64,000 nt of DNA. It comes from Dromiciops gliroides. Its lineage: Eukaryota; Chordata; Mammalia; Microbiotheria; Microbiotheriidae. The notes under the pieces are model-generated. The model had not been told where the DNA came from. It ran no database searches and worked only from the letters and a program-made list of their open reading frames with translations. Location: contig NC_057861.1 in NCBI RefSeq assembly GCF_019393635.1, positions 61,054,532-61,118,531 of the forward strand. Reading direction: 5' to 3'. Both the position numbers and the translations under genes were made by a program. This document shows positions 45,206 through 57,210 of this stretch, piece by piece. Each line of letters opens with the position of its first letter. The stretch's first letter is position 1.

Positions 45206-46553
45206 AACTCACTAAGAGTTTATATTCTATAGAACCAGGGAAAACTCAATATGTACACAAATAAGCAAATATTATGCAGCAAATTTGGTGAGAATAACAC
45301 TAACAGTTGGAGAAAACAGGAATTCTTGTTGGAATTAGCACTTGAAGTCAGCCACAAATGGATCTGGGAATCTAAGATATAGAAATGAGTATGGGCTCTC
45401 TTTTGTTCTGTGTATGTGAAATAGCCTTTGTAATGGCTCTGAGGGTAGAGATGGAACATTATAATTAGGTGAGTTTGGCCAAAATGTAGGATATGTGGGG
45501 GCAGTGATGTGAAATCAGCTGAAGAACATTTGTTGGAGTTAGATTATGAAGGGTTTAAAATTTGACAGGAGATGAAATTTTATCCTAGCTATAATAGGGA
45601 GCCAGTAAAGCATCTTGAGCAAAGTAGTGAAATGTTCAGACCCATTTTTGAAAGTAATGAAGACAAAGATGATCATGAAAACAATTGGACTTTCCACACC
45701 TGTACACATTCAATATCTCATTGTCAAATGGAGTGGACCTTAGTTTCTCAGAGGCTATGTCATCAGAGCTCCAGTTCTTCAAGGTGAAACTAGAAAACAA
45801 AATTTCACCTATTATAGTGGACAAAGAATAGAGGTTCATAATGAGAGCATTGGCCACAATGTGAATTTAAAAAAATTTTTAAAAACCAGAACAACTCATA
45901 ATGGCCAACTGCTAAGATACAGAAAAGGGAATCAAGACTCCCAATGATGAAATCCCATATCAATTTTCCCTAATTTCTTCTTCCTTTCCTGTAGCTATAT
46001 AATATTTCACAGTTTACAAAGCACTTTTATATACAATATTTAATTTGATGTACAGAAGAAACACAATGTAAAATAGCCAGGAGTGGTCTTCCAATTCCCA
46101 TTTCAGAAATGAGGAAATTGAGGGATAATGAGATTAAGTGACTTGGCCAAGGACACACAGCTTATAAGTGGTAGGCAGAGGCCTAAAATTCTGGCCTTGT
46201 CACTCCATGTCCAGCACTTTTTTAAGCTAGAAATTATCTCAAGGAATCAGGAGATGTTCAAGTAAATGTCATTTGGCTGCAAACTCCATGAATAAGGTCA
46301 TGAAGAATAAGATCAAGGTCATTTATAGTCAAAAAGAGCAGAGTGAGGCAGTAAGGTAGGAACCATTTATTAAGCACCTACTAAGGTACTCTGCTAAGCA
46401 TTGGGGAAGCAAAATGAGGCAAAAGATCATCTCTGACCTCAAGAATCTTACAATCTAATGGGAGAGATAACATGCAAACAAATATATATATATGTATATA
46501 TGTCTAGATATATTTATGAACAAGGCACATACAGGATTAATAGGAAATTATTT
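45206..46553. other. OR unit 3 3' flank with old repeats
   Basis: This comprises a dispersed-repeat body (to about 45,640), a MIR-like relic (about 46,000-46,215) and a core-SINE-like head (46,350-46,530) ending in a TA microsatellite (46,480-46,512). It aligns with unit 2 and, from 45,880, with unit 1. No gene is seen. Confidence 0.5.
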
Positions 46554-46697
46554 CTTTTTTTTTTTGAGACAATCAGGGGTACATGACTTGTCCAATGCCA
46601 TGCATCTAGTAAGTCTCAAGTGTCTGAGGTCATATTTGAACTCATGTCCTCCTGATTCCAGGTCCAGTGTTCTATGCATTGCACCACCTAGCTTCTA
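46554..46697 (-). mobile_element. Older SINE, minus strand, paralogue of the one at 1238
   Basis: A diverged SINE with the near-duplication AATAGGAAATTATT / AATAGGAAATCATT on its two sides. It is the same insertion as in unit 1, and the site is empty in unit 2 (about 23,420). Confidence 0.82.
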
Positions 46698-47238
46698 CTA
46701 ATAGGAAATCATTAACTGAGGAAAAGGAGTAGAATTAAGTGGAATTCATAAAGGCTTAAAATAAAAATGGGATTTTTTAAAAGTTGGGACTTAAATGAAG
46801 GTGGAGTGGAGTAGAGAGTGCATTCCAGACATGGGGGACAGTCTGAGAAAAGCCCAGAGCCAATAAATGGAATGTCTCATTCATGGAACAGAAAAGTAGT
46901 TAGTGTCACTGGAGCCAAGAGTACATGGTAGCAAATAAGGTATTAGAAGACTGAAAGGATAGAAAGGTGATAAGTTAAGAAGGGATTGGAATGTCAAACA
47001 GAGGCTTTTGTATTTGATCCTGAAGGCAATAGAAAAACACTGGCATTCATTGCACTTTGGTGTTGGGGAGAGAGGGAGAAGTGACAGCATCAGACCTCCA
47101 CTTTATGAAAATCACTGGAGTAACTTAATTGAGGATGGGTTTGAATGGGTAGATAACTGAGGAATCCAAAATTTCTGCCTCACAATATTTTCACCATTAA
47201 GTGTCAGCATTCATTCAAATGACCAGGAACCAGAACCA
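46698..47238. other. OR unit 3 proximal 3' flank
   Basis: The body of the dispersed composite repeat, aligning with 1390-1946 and 23,430-23,900. No gene is seen. The L1 present in unit 1 is absent. Confidence 0.55.
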
Positions 47239-48177
47239 TCAGTGAGAGGAACGTATTCTGCTAATGAGTCTCCTAAGGGCATCTTTTATGTCTTTATTCC
47301 TTAGTGTATAGATGAAGGGGTTCAACATGGGGGTGACTATACCATACATTGCTGAAGAAACTGTGCTCTTCCATGAAGAGTGGGTAGCTGAGGAGTTCAA
47401 ATATACTCCTAACCCTGTGCCATAGAATAAGGAAACAACAGAAAGGTGAGATCCACAGGTAGAAAAGGCTTCATACTTACCCTGGGCAGATGGGACTTTT
47501 AAAATGGAAGAACAGATCTGACTATAGGAGAAAAGGATCCCTGTGAAGGGGAGAATACGCAACAGTCCAGTTCCAATATTTAGCAAGACATTATTGATAA
47601 AGGTGTTTGAACAAGAGAGTTTCAGGACCTGAGGAATATCACAAAAAAAGTGCTGAATTTCATGATCTGTACAAAAGGAGAGCCGTGTTACCATCAGACT
47701 GTGAAAAAGGGAATAGAAAAGACTTATTATTCAGGAGAATAGAACCAAGAGGCAACAGACTCCAGGGCTCATAATGGCTGCATAGCGTAGAGGGTGACAG
47801 ATAGCCACAAAACGGTCATAGGCCATTGCAGTGAGGAGGAAATTGTCCAAACCAACAAAGCCCAAGAAAAAGAACATCTGGGCAAGACAGTCAGCATAGG
47901 AGATAGCCTTGTTTTGTGTCAAGATGCTCACCAGCATCTTGGGGACTGTGGTAGATACCACACAGATATCCACAAAGGATAAGTTGAAAAGGAAAAAGTA
48001 CATGGGGGTGTGAAGGTGAGAGTCAGATCCAATGGCCAATATTATGAGCAGGTTTCCAACCACTGTGACCAAATACATGCCCAAGAACAGCCCAAAGAGG
48101 GGACCCTGCTGCTCTGGTTTTTCAGAAAATCCCAGGAGGATAAATTCAGTGAATTGTGTTTGGTTTCCTGGCACCAT
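47239..48177 (-). pseudogene. Olfactory receptor, family 1-like, full length with one premature stop, unit 3
   Basis: The frame has the same 939-nt length as the two intact paralogues and no frameshift, but codon 149 is TGA (47731-47733) where the others have TGG (Trp, TM4). The start [15 protein letters not shown] (S to F at 64), [29 protein letters not shown] and [12 protein letters not shown] are all preserved. Codons 150-312 remain open, so the inactivation is a single base change and probably recent. It may be a segregating pseudogene or, less likely, an assembly error. The 3' splice site before the ATG has lost one of the two tandem AGs found in units 1 and 2. N- and C-terminal parts look like the unit 2 gene, while TM4 ([13 protein letters not shown]) looks like unit 1. 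Confidence 0.93.
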
Positions 48178-49649
48178 GGGGCTGACTTTTCTGTTGGGAA
48201 AGAGAAATGAGAATAGTATGACATGAAAATCCAGTTATCCCTGTAAATGAAAAGAAATGGAAAGAACACCAGGCTATGACTTAGAATTTCTAGGTTCTGA
48301 ACCTGTCTCTGTCACTTATTACCTTTGTAATCTTGGACAAGTCACTATTTCCACATTCAACCTAAATGCCAGATGAAGGACTTGAACCTAATGACCTCTA
48401 AGATTCCTTCTAGTTCAGAGTCTTTGAAACAAAAACCACCACATTTAGAAATGAACAATTTTTACAAACCATCTCAATTTTGCACTAAACATCAGTGACC
48501 TTTGAGCACTGAGATAAAGAAGGAGATAGTACAGGCAGGACAGGTCCCCTCTTACAGCCAAGCAAGACAACAGTTATCTGGTATGAAAGAAAAGTTTGGG
48601 CCATCCATTCTTCAACTAGAATCATAAAAACACAGAGAAATGGAAGGGACCTCATAGGGCATATAGTAAAAAAGAAAACCCTCTACATCACAACAATTTC
48701 TGACACAAACATACACCCAAGAAGGAGCCATCTAGCCTTTCTTTGAATACCTCCAGGGAATGGAAACCTCTCAGCTTCCTGAGGGAACCTATTCCATTCT
48801 GGGTTCGCTCTCAATTTCTCATCTTTTGAGCATGTTCTATCTAATGGTCTCAGTGTATCTTCTGAGTCCTTGCAGAACAAATTCTATTTTTCTCCCACTT
48901 AACATCTCTTCAAATATGTGAAGACAGTTAGCCCATTTTACATGTGTTTTCTTTCCTTTAGGCCAAGAAACTCAAGTTCCTTCAGATGATCTTTAAAGTC
49001 CCTTCACCATCCAGGTTCCTCTCCCTTGCATCCTCTCCAGATTATCAATGTCCTTCCTAAATTGTGGTAGCCAGATGTAAACACAATATATCAGGTGAGG
49101 TCTGACTATGGTCAAGGACAATAGGATGTTCATCTTCTTTTTACTGGAAGCCGTGGCTTCTTTAATGTAGCTAAATTTGCTTTAGATCATTTTGTCTGCC
49201 ATATCACTGCTTACTCATTATGAGTTTACTGTCTACTAGAAACTCTCAGATCATTTTAAAATGAATTACGTTCTTATGTGAAAAGAAATTCTAGGGGCTT
49301 GTGTGTTTTCCCTTTTTTATATGCTATAGTTACACATAACTAGGGGTGGATGGGATCAACCTTCCAGTACCGGGTGAGCCTGTGTTGCTAAGTCTCCCCT
49401 GAGATAGCCTGAATATATGAAAGGGCACCTCTCTGAGACTTTACTCCATTAGCCTTTAAAAGGGTTTTGGGAAATTCAACCCATAACCCCTTCCAGTTCT
49501 GATGTGTTCTATAACCTTCAAACTCAGATATTCTACATTCTAAAGGTCATCCTAGTTTACCCTATGTTTAACATTCCTTCCCTATCATGCACGTGGCTTT
49601 CAAAAAAGAAAAAAAATACCCTGACTCAGGTTAACAATATTGTAGATGG
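48178..49649. other. OR unit 3 5' flank with L3/CR1
   Basis: Proximal flank, then minus-strand L3/CR1 at about 48,620-49,260, then unit flank. It aligns with 9,507-10,930 of unit 1. No gene is seen. Confidence 0.5.
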
Positions 49650-49801
49650 TGGGAGCAACTAGGTGGCGCAGTGGATAAAGCACCAGCCCTGGATTCAGGA
49701 GGACCTGAGTTCAAATCCAGCCTCAGACACTTGACACCTACTAGCTATGTCACCCTGGGCAAGTCACTTAACCCTCATTGCCCAGCCAAAAAAAAAAAGA
49801 C
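49650..49801 (+). mobile_element. Marsupial SINE, plus strand, unit 3-specific
   Basis: It runs from GGGAGCAACTAGGTGGCGCAG to CTCATTGCCCAGCC plus an A-tail. An 18-bp near-perfect duplication TAACAATATTGTAGATGG lies at 49632-49649 and 49802-49819 (one difference). Unit 1 is empty at 10,935. Confidence 0.92.
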
Positions 49802-49819
49802 TAACAATATTGTGGATGG

Positions 49820-52786
49820 AAGATAGACCCAGATTTTAAAATGAGACTATTTAATCTAGGAATGTGTTTCTAGAGAGAATGGGGTGGGTCTTCACCTAAT
49901 ATTTTGGAGTAAAGTTAACCTCAAACACAGACAGGCCACCTGTTATGTCTGATCAGTCTGAATAAAAGACAGAATATCTAGAAGGTAAATCTCTCCACAA
50001 ATTTCAGAAGCACTGTATCACAGAATTGGAATGGACCCTAAAACTCATCCAGTTGAACCTATACCTAAATGAGAATTCTCCCTACATGACTCATGGCAAA
50101 TATGATGTGACTATGAAAAGCACATACTAAGTTCTTTCTATAAGGTTAGGCAGGCAGCACACATGTATTAAACTTTTGCATCTGCTTTTATCTTTATAAA
50201 ACTGTTCAAAATAATGTTTTCATATAGATCTTGGGGGTTTTGGGCAGATGAACTCCCACATTTATTATACTGTCTAGACTTATTGTAACTGGGGTATCTC
50301 TTAGTATCTCTTCTTACAGGGTTTTGTTTGTGATATATAGGAATATTGGTGATTTATGTGGATTTACCTTATATCCTGATACTTTGCTAAAATCTCTTTG
50401 TGGTTAAAAAAAAGAACCAGAAATTATGGGGATGCCTGTCAATTGGGCAATGCCTGATCAAGTTGTGGTATATGATTGTGTTGGAATTCTACTATGCTAC
50501 AAGAAATGATTAACTTGATAATCTTAGAAAAACATGGATAGACTTGCAAAATAAGCAGAACCAAGAAAATGTTTATATAGAGTAACAACAATATTGTTTT
50601 AAGAACAAAAAAAAATTTCCACTACATGACAGATACTGTGTTAAGTGCTATGGATAAAAATTCAAGAAATAAGAGGGATGAGGCAGGGATGGGGAAGGTA
50701 TCAGTTCAAGGGCATAGTGACAGATTTGGGAGATTCAGAAGCATAGAATGGAAGAGAATGAAGAGTGACAAACCTGAGCCCTTCCCCAAAATAGAGAATT
50801 TCTTAAAGGAACTCACCAATGGGAAAAGGAAGGTAGCCTGGGGAAATGACATTGGAGGGTGAGAAGGCCCTGAATTATGACTTTGAAATCCACAGTCAGA
50901 AACACAGCAGGCACAGTGATGAAAGGTCATTTTACAGATGAGAAATCATTATCCAGCAGAAGACCTTCCATGAGTAGGAACATACCACCTCCTAATACTA
51001 TAGAGTCTGTGCCAGCATGTCTTCTGAAAACTCCCTATGTTCTTGACTTCCTTCAAATCATGGGAAATGTTTTCAGCCTACCCTTCAGCTTCTATTGAGG
51101 TAAGGAGTCATTCTATCACATCCCCTACCCTTACCAACTCTCCCTAACCCTGTGAGTTGTGCCTGTAGTGATAGGCTCGGCCTACTGTGCCATTCAGAAT
51201 TCCGTAGAATCAAGGAGTATAGGAGTCATCTATGGTTTGTGTAAAAAGGGTCTTACCATGCCCAGTAACCTGTGTCTGGGAATAGGAACATAACCCCTCT
51301 GTCTTTATTAGGCTTTGCACTGGGGCATCTGAGACTTACTTCTGACTTAAGATTGTCCCTGGTGTTTGGATCATATTTGACTGAGATGGATTGGGCCACA
51401 ATGAACTCATAGCTCTGCTATTGTTACAAAAATAAAAATTTATCTTTTTGAAATGATTTAAAGTCACCAAAAATTCCATAAAGATTACTTCATTTGATTC
51501 TTTAATAAAGCATCATAAAATCAATAGGGAACTTTTAATCCCCATTTTCTAAAGCTCAGGGGTCAAGAAAAATAATCATTAGCCCAAGGCCCTACTTTTA
51601 GTTAATAGTAACGATGGAATCTGAATCTGACTCAGACCATAAGGCTTATTCTACTCTATTTTGTTTTCCCTCTAAACTTGGTCCTAGGCTAAAATCTAGG
51701 TCTGCAAATAAACCCTGGAGGGGGTCAGATTTTCTTGCTTTTCCCCTTACTTAGATTTCAATTTGAGCTATGCTGGATTTGGGAGACTCCCCCTGAATTT
51801 TTTTAGCAAGAGTCTGCTTCTCTTTCCCCTTAATTCCTACCTCTTTTCCACTCTGTATTTCCAATACCTCCCACCTCCAGACACTTACTGAACATCACCA
51901 AGGGAACAATTTTGACTGACTGTATCTGGTGGAAGGGAGGACAAGGAAGGCAGATACTTTGGATCCAAGAAAAAGTGGAGAGTTTCAGGCAGTTGGATTG
52001 ATATCTCTGGAAGGTCCAAGCAGATTCTCTTCTGGCTTGAGATAGTTGATATCCAGTGTTGTGGAGGAACAGGAAGACTATTTGAAATTTCTAGTGCCTA
52101 AGAGGTTTAATCCCCCAAACTCTTCATTAGAAAAATCATATAATTGTATTTCCAACTCCTGAGTAGCTCAACCCCCTTTAGGACAGGAAAGTATGACAGA
52201 AAATTTCTTAACAGAGAGAGCTGTCCAATATTGCCTGGGAAATTACCAAACTCTGGAGAGCTTGAATATGAGTTGTGAGGTCCTCAGAGATTCTTCAGGC
52301 CAATCTGAATCATCTACTAAATTCCCAACAAGGAATCCACTGCCTCTCAAGGCATCCCATTCTGCTGCTGTAGTGTTTTTTGTTGCAAGGAAATGTTTGC
52401 TTTAGCTGAGCTAAAATCAGATTCCTTGTGGATTTCTTTCATTTTGTCCTCATTCTTTCTTCCGGGACACAGCATAATGTGTCTAATTACTCTTCCACAT
52501 GAGGTAAATATGACCCACTCCAGGGTTTATTTGAAAACCCTAAATTCAACCTAGGACCAACTTTAGAGGGAAACAAAGTAGAGTAGAATTATCCTTATGG
52601 TCCGGGTCAGATTGAAGGTTCCATTTTAACCATTAACTAGAAATAGGGCCTTGTGCTAATGATTTTTTTTCTCGGAGGCTAACCAAGCTGTTTTATCTAA
52701 CTAAAATATACTTCAGGACCAACATCTCTACATCTTTTGGTCCTTATGCATATTATCTTTGTTACTTTGAATCCCCATATTGTACA
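49820..52786. other. OR unit 3 distal 5' flank, non-coding
   Basis: It holds the twin-primed L1 (about 50,200-50,620), a core-SINE repeat tail (50,620-50,900) and L3/CR1 relics (about 52,190-52,510). Compared with unit 1, about 2.07 kb is missing at 50,998, so 'accacctcctaata' runs straight into 'ctatagagtctgtg'. Unit homology ends near 52,780. No gene is seen. Confidence 0.6.
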
Positions 52787-53387
52787 TGTGAGAAAATAAT
52801 TATTAATGATGAATTTCTTGGGGACCCAGAGATCAGATTCAGTCCCTTCCCACTCACCCCCTACTCCAGAAAGTCTGGGAAACTTTAGCAAATCTCTTTT
52901 GGGAAAAGCCCAAGGGAACAAAAGGAATGTAGACTGATTCTTTTGTCTAGTTCAGTGAGCTGATTGGATTAAACCACACTTGCATACTGGACTTCTCCTT
53001 TGCCCTCCAGGAAGGCTCTCTTACATTAGGTCATTGGTAGAGTTCATTTTACTTTGGACCACCCTCAAGTCATGTCAACCAATGGAATTGAATGATGCTA
53101 ACCAATTAGCTTTGGTCAATATATAGTAACCTGCCTATATTAAAAGAGTATAAAAGGCTTGAAGAGGCAAGGCTTCAGTTCTTTTGGCTCCCTGGACAAG
53201 CTCCCTTGCCTCAGAATTTTAAAGCTTGGTACACACTCTTCCTCTCAGGTCTTGAGACCATGTGCTTTGTCTCTGAGAGAAAAAAATGGGTCTGGGGCTT
53301 TTCTCCTGCCTGTGCTAACTGCCACATGGTCAACTATTTACTAGTATATATGATATTAATTAATAATAAATGCTTACTGCCAAAACA
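52787..53387 (+). mobile_element. Probable solo LTR (fossil)
   Basis: A stretch of about 600 bp that is absent from the other units. It has LTR-like signals in the right order: AACCAAT boxes near 53,078 and 53,100, a TATAAAAG box at 53,149-53,156 and AATAAA at 53,365-53,370, ending AAAACA. It starts TGTGAG. The target duplication is not clear, so the ends are approximate. No internal viral sequence adjoins it. Confidence 0.55.
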
Positions 53388-53440
53388 GGTGCATTAGCCA
53401 TTAATATAAAAATAGAAATTTTTTTAAAACACAGTTTAGG

Positions 53441-55015
53441 GGGGACAGAGCCAAGATGGTGGAGGAAAGACATTAAATGCACAGAGCTCTTGACACAATT
53501 ACCCCAAAAGCAGCAGTAAAACAATCCCTGGAGGAGAAAAACCTACAAAAAGACAGGCTGAGATTATTTTCCAGCCAAAGACAGCTTAAAGTAGGCCATT
53601 CTGGGCTGCAAGAAGAGTCCAACCCTTCAATCTCACCGACACAGTCTCCAGGAAAGCTGCACCAGAGAAACTTACCCCTGAGCCTCTGAATAAGCTGTAG
53701 CACAGGTGTCTTCTGCAACAAAACTTATGGTTGGGTGAGAGGGCTGAACTGCTGGCTGGAGGGAATGGGGGGAAATACAGGAGTTTCTATGGGACCTAAG
53801 GAGGAATTTAGCTATCCCACCCCAACAGGGAATCAGAAAGATATCCTGAGCAGCAAGAGGTCCAGATGGTGGAGGGGCACAGGCTTGTCAGAGCTAAGAA
53901 CCATAGCACAAAAAGTTTTCCTGGCTGGTTAATTAGCATGTTGGCTTGAGGTTATCTTCAGACCAGAGAACAGGCCAGGTGAGGGAAAAATCTGCCCTCC
54001 CTCAAACCAAATCACCTGGGACCCTCTGGAGCTTAGGACAGTGTAGCTTGGAAGTAGGGCCCCACTGTAAGAGGGAGGTAAAAGTCAAGTAAAAGAAGGA
54101 AAGATGAGCAAGCAAAGAAAGTTGAGAAATATAGAAAGTTTCTTTAGTGACAAGTAAGATCAAGGTGCACCTTCAGGAGAGGATAGCAACCTCAGGGCCC
54201 CTATATCCAAAGCTTCCAAGAAAAATATGAATTGGTCTCAGGCCATGGAAGTGCTCAAAAGGGACTTTGAAGAGAAAGTAGGAGAGATAGAAGGAAGATT
54301 CAGAGAGGTGGAGGAAAGAATGGAAAGAGAAATGCGAGTGAAGCAAGAGAACCATGAGAAAAAAGTCAATAGCTTGAAAGGCCAAATGGAAAAGGAGATA
54401 AAAAAATCTCTCTGAAGAAAAGTATTGCATAAGAACTAGGATTGAACAAATGAAAGCTAGTGATGTTATGATAAACCAAGACACAGTAAAGCAAATCCAA
54501 ATGAATAAAAAAAATAGAGGGCAATATGAACTATCTCCTTGGAAAAACAGCTAACCTGAAAAATAGATCCAGGAGAGAGAATTTGAAAATTGTCTGGGAA
54601 AATTGCCCTGATATTCTAGAAGCAGAAGGCAAAATAGAAATTGAAAGAATCCACCCATCACCTCCTGAAAGAGATTCTCAAAAGGAAAACCTCCAGGAAT
54701 ATTATAGCCAAATTCCAGAGCTCCCAGGTCAAGGAGAAAATATTGCAAGCAGCTAGAAAAAGGGAATTCAAATACTGTGGAGCTCCAATAAGGATAAAAC
54801 AAGATCTAGCAGCATCTACATTAAAGGAGCAGAGGGCATGGAATTTGATATTCCAGAGGGTAAAGGAACTGGGACTACAGCCTAGAATCATGTACCCTCT
54901 TTCAGAAGAAAAAATGGGACTTCAATGAAAAAGATGACTTTCAGGCATTTGTGATGAAAAGACCTGAACTGAATAGAAAATTTGACTTTCAAATACAAGA
55001 CCCTGGAGAAGCATA
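53441..55015 (+). mobile_element. Old L1 5' end with ORF1, no ORF2
   Basis: It starts GGGGGGACAGAGCCAAGATGG, then a 5' UTR of about 660 bp and an ORF1 of an older subfamily. Identifiable pieces are MNWSQAMEVLKRDFEEKVGE (54,227), a coiled coil, ERIHPSPPERDSQ (about 54,640), REFKYCGAPIRIKQDLAAST (about 54,760) and KRPELNRKFDFQIQDPGEA ending at 55,015. It is broken by several frameshifts. The sequence after ORF1 does not match the L1 spacer or ORF2. Confidence 0.72.
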
Positions 55016-56451
55016 AAAAGCATGGAAATCCTAGCTCAGATGCTAAAGTCACATGGTCTCTAAATCATATGCTTTCTCCTCATGGCAGAGCTTCCCTACG
55101 GTATCTCTCCAGCAGGGGTGCCATTTCAATTCTCACAGTCCCTGCTGTGCTTCTAGTGAGGAAACATTGTTTCTTCACATGAAGCAACAACATTACAGAT
55201 GCTTATGGCTAAGTAAAAGGAATGAAAAGAGAGAAAAAGAAATTGAGTGACACATTGACAAAGACTAAAGGGGGCACTCCCCTATTAGCAGGTGGATATT
55301 ACAAACATAAAAACTAAAGGGGGCACTCCCCTTTAATAAGTGGACATTATAAACTGTGTATACAATGCCGAAAAGGAAAACAGGAAAAATGTGCATTTAA
55401 GTCTGTGGAAGTCTTTTCTCAGATGATTCTTGAGATGTCCTCTGGGTAGTTGTGGAATGGAAGTCTTTTCAGGTGTTTCAAATGTCTAGATGCTGGTAAT
55501 CAGCCAGGAAATTTTCCTACAAAATTGAGCTTAATACTACTTTAAATAGCTTTGCTAATAATCAAACCAAACATTGATAGTTCTCAAAAACATGTCTAAG
55601 GAAATGCAGAATCTTAGTTGTTACACATGAAACATATAATAAAAACAAAAATTGAAACATTCTCTAAAACTTAATATTTACTGCATTCCCCCTGTGGGGA
55701 ATAAATTGAGAAGATAATTGTGATATTAATTTAGAAAATAGTTTTTATCTTTGTTTCATCACTTTTTGCATTATCTGCCTAATTATCCTCATGCCATTAT
55801 GAGAAATTAAAGAATCTAATATAATTGGTAGCAGATGTCAAGGCCAAATCCAACATTGTATTTATCATGACACCTGAGATAATTATGGGGGTTACCTTAA
55901 AAGAACAGAGAAATGATGGGAGATGATCATTCTCACACTTGAGCAATATATACAACCCATACAGTATTCTAGGCTCAAAATAGGTGGATGGGATATACGT
56001 CCATGATACCCAACATATTGGAGGAAATTGAGTCAGGCTTAATCAGATACATGGGATTGAGACATCCATGGCATCAGGCATATAGGAGGGGGAATAGAAG
56101 CCAGGTGTAGAGTGAGATGGGTGGGATGAAAACTTCCAGCCATCTGTACAATATTGTGGGGAAATGGAGCCAAAAGAAGCCAACCTCAGCTCTTGCCAAT
56201 AGCCGTTCTCTCGGCCTTTCCCAAGTCAGTGTAGTACCTGGACTTCATACTTGTCTTCCCTTCTGTGACAGTCCAATGCCTGCTCTTGTATGTATTCCTC
56301 TCATGGATGAAGGCAATTAATGTCTTAAATGGGAAGTTTCCATAATCCAAGTCTCATATGGATTTTAAAATTGAGGATAATAATGATTGCAAAAAATGTG
56401 AACTTGCTTTGACTCAGAATATAAGTTACAATGTGCAATAATTCCAAATAA
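55016..56451. other. Unidentified non-coding stretch before OR unit 4
   Basis: No gene is recognised and no copy was seen elsewhere in the window. It includes a 49-50-bp direct repeat (about 55,259-55,308 and 55,309-55,359) built on CTAAAGGGGGCACTCCCC. It could be the 3' part of an ORF1-only L1 derivative, or part of another element. It ends abruptly inside the OR homology at about 56,452. Confidence 0.4.
55259..55359. repeat. Two-copy direct repeat, about 49 bp
   Basis: Two adjacent copies share CTAAAGGGGGCACTCCCCT followed by a similar AT-rich half (gtggatattacaaac against gtggacattataaac). Confidence 0.8.
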
Positions 56452-56788
56452 TATTGTCCAAACCAGCAAAAATCATAGAGAAGGACATCTGGGCAAGACA
56501 GTCAGCATAGGAGATGGCCTTGTTTTGTGTCAAGATGCTCACCAACATCTTGGCAACTGTGATGAATACCACACAGATATCCATAAAGGACAAGTTAGAA
56601 AGGAAGAAGTACATGGGGGTGTGGAGGTGAGAGTCAGATCCAATGGCCAACATTATGAGCAGGTTTCCAACCACTGTGACCAAATACATGCCCAGGAATA
56701 GCCCAAAGAAGGGCCCCTGTTGCTCTGCTTTCTCAGAAAATACCAGGAGGATAAATTCAGTGAATTGTGTTTGGTTTCCTGGCACCAT
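56452..56788 (-). pseudogene. Olfactory receptor fragment (N-terminal third), unit 4
   Basis: It encodes the first 112 residues of an OR very close to the unit 2 gene: [17 protein letters not shown] in TM1, PMYFFLS and the C97 region ([18 protein letters not shown]). Homology stops in TM3, just before the [10 protein letters not shown] motif, at the edge of the duplicated block. What follows in frame (IIWNYCTL, stop at 56426) is unrelated sequence. Two otherwise conserved positions are changed (VPK to VAK at 79, STT to FIT at 75-77). It cannot form a receptor. The splice site upstream of the ATG is preserved. Confidence 0.92.
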
Positions 56789-57060
56789 GGGGCTGACTTT
56801 TCTGCTGGGAAAGAGAAATGAGAATAGTATAACATGAAAATCCAGTTATCTTTGTATATGAGATGGAAAGAAATCTGATGCTGACTAGGCTCTGACATAG
56901 AATTTCTAGATTCTGTCCTTGTCTCTGCGGCTGACTACCTTTCTGAAATTAGATAAGTCACCGTTTCCATATTCAACATCAATGCCAGACAAAGCACTTT
57001 GACCTAATGACCTCTAATATTCCTTCCAGTTAAGACAGTCTTTGAAATGTGAACCACCAC

Positions 57061-57210
57061 AGGGGCAGCTAGGTGGCACAGTGGATAGAGCACCAGCCCT
57101 GGAATCAGGAGGACCTGAGTTCAAATCCGGCTTCAGACACTTGACACTTACTGGCTGTGTGATCCTGGGGAAGTCACTTCACCCCAATTGCCTCACAAAA
57201 AACAAACCAA
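57061..57210 (+). mobile_element. Marsupial SINE, plus strand, shared with unit 2
   Basis: The same insertion as at 25,158. It runs from GGGGCAGCTAGGTGGCACAG to CCCAATTGCCTCAC with an A/C-rich tail. It keeps the full head that the unit 2 copy has partly lost. Confidence 0.9.

Noticed and set aside
47239-48177. Gene conversion between the unit 2 and unit 3 ORs
   Set aside because: Unit 3 looks like unit 2 at both ends and like unit 1 in TM4, but private changes in unit 1 explain this without conversion. It needs a proper recombination test.
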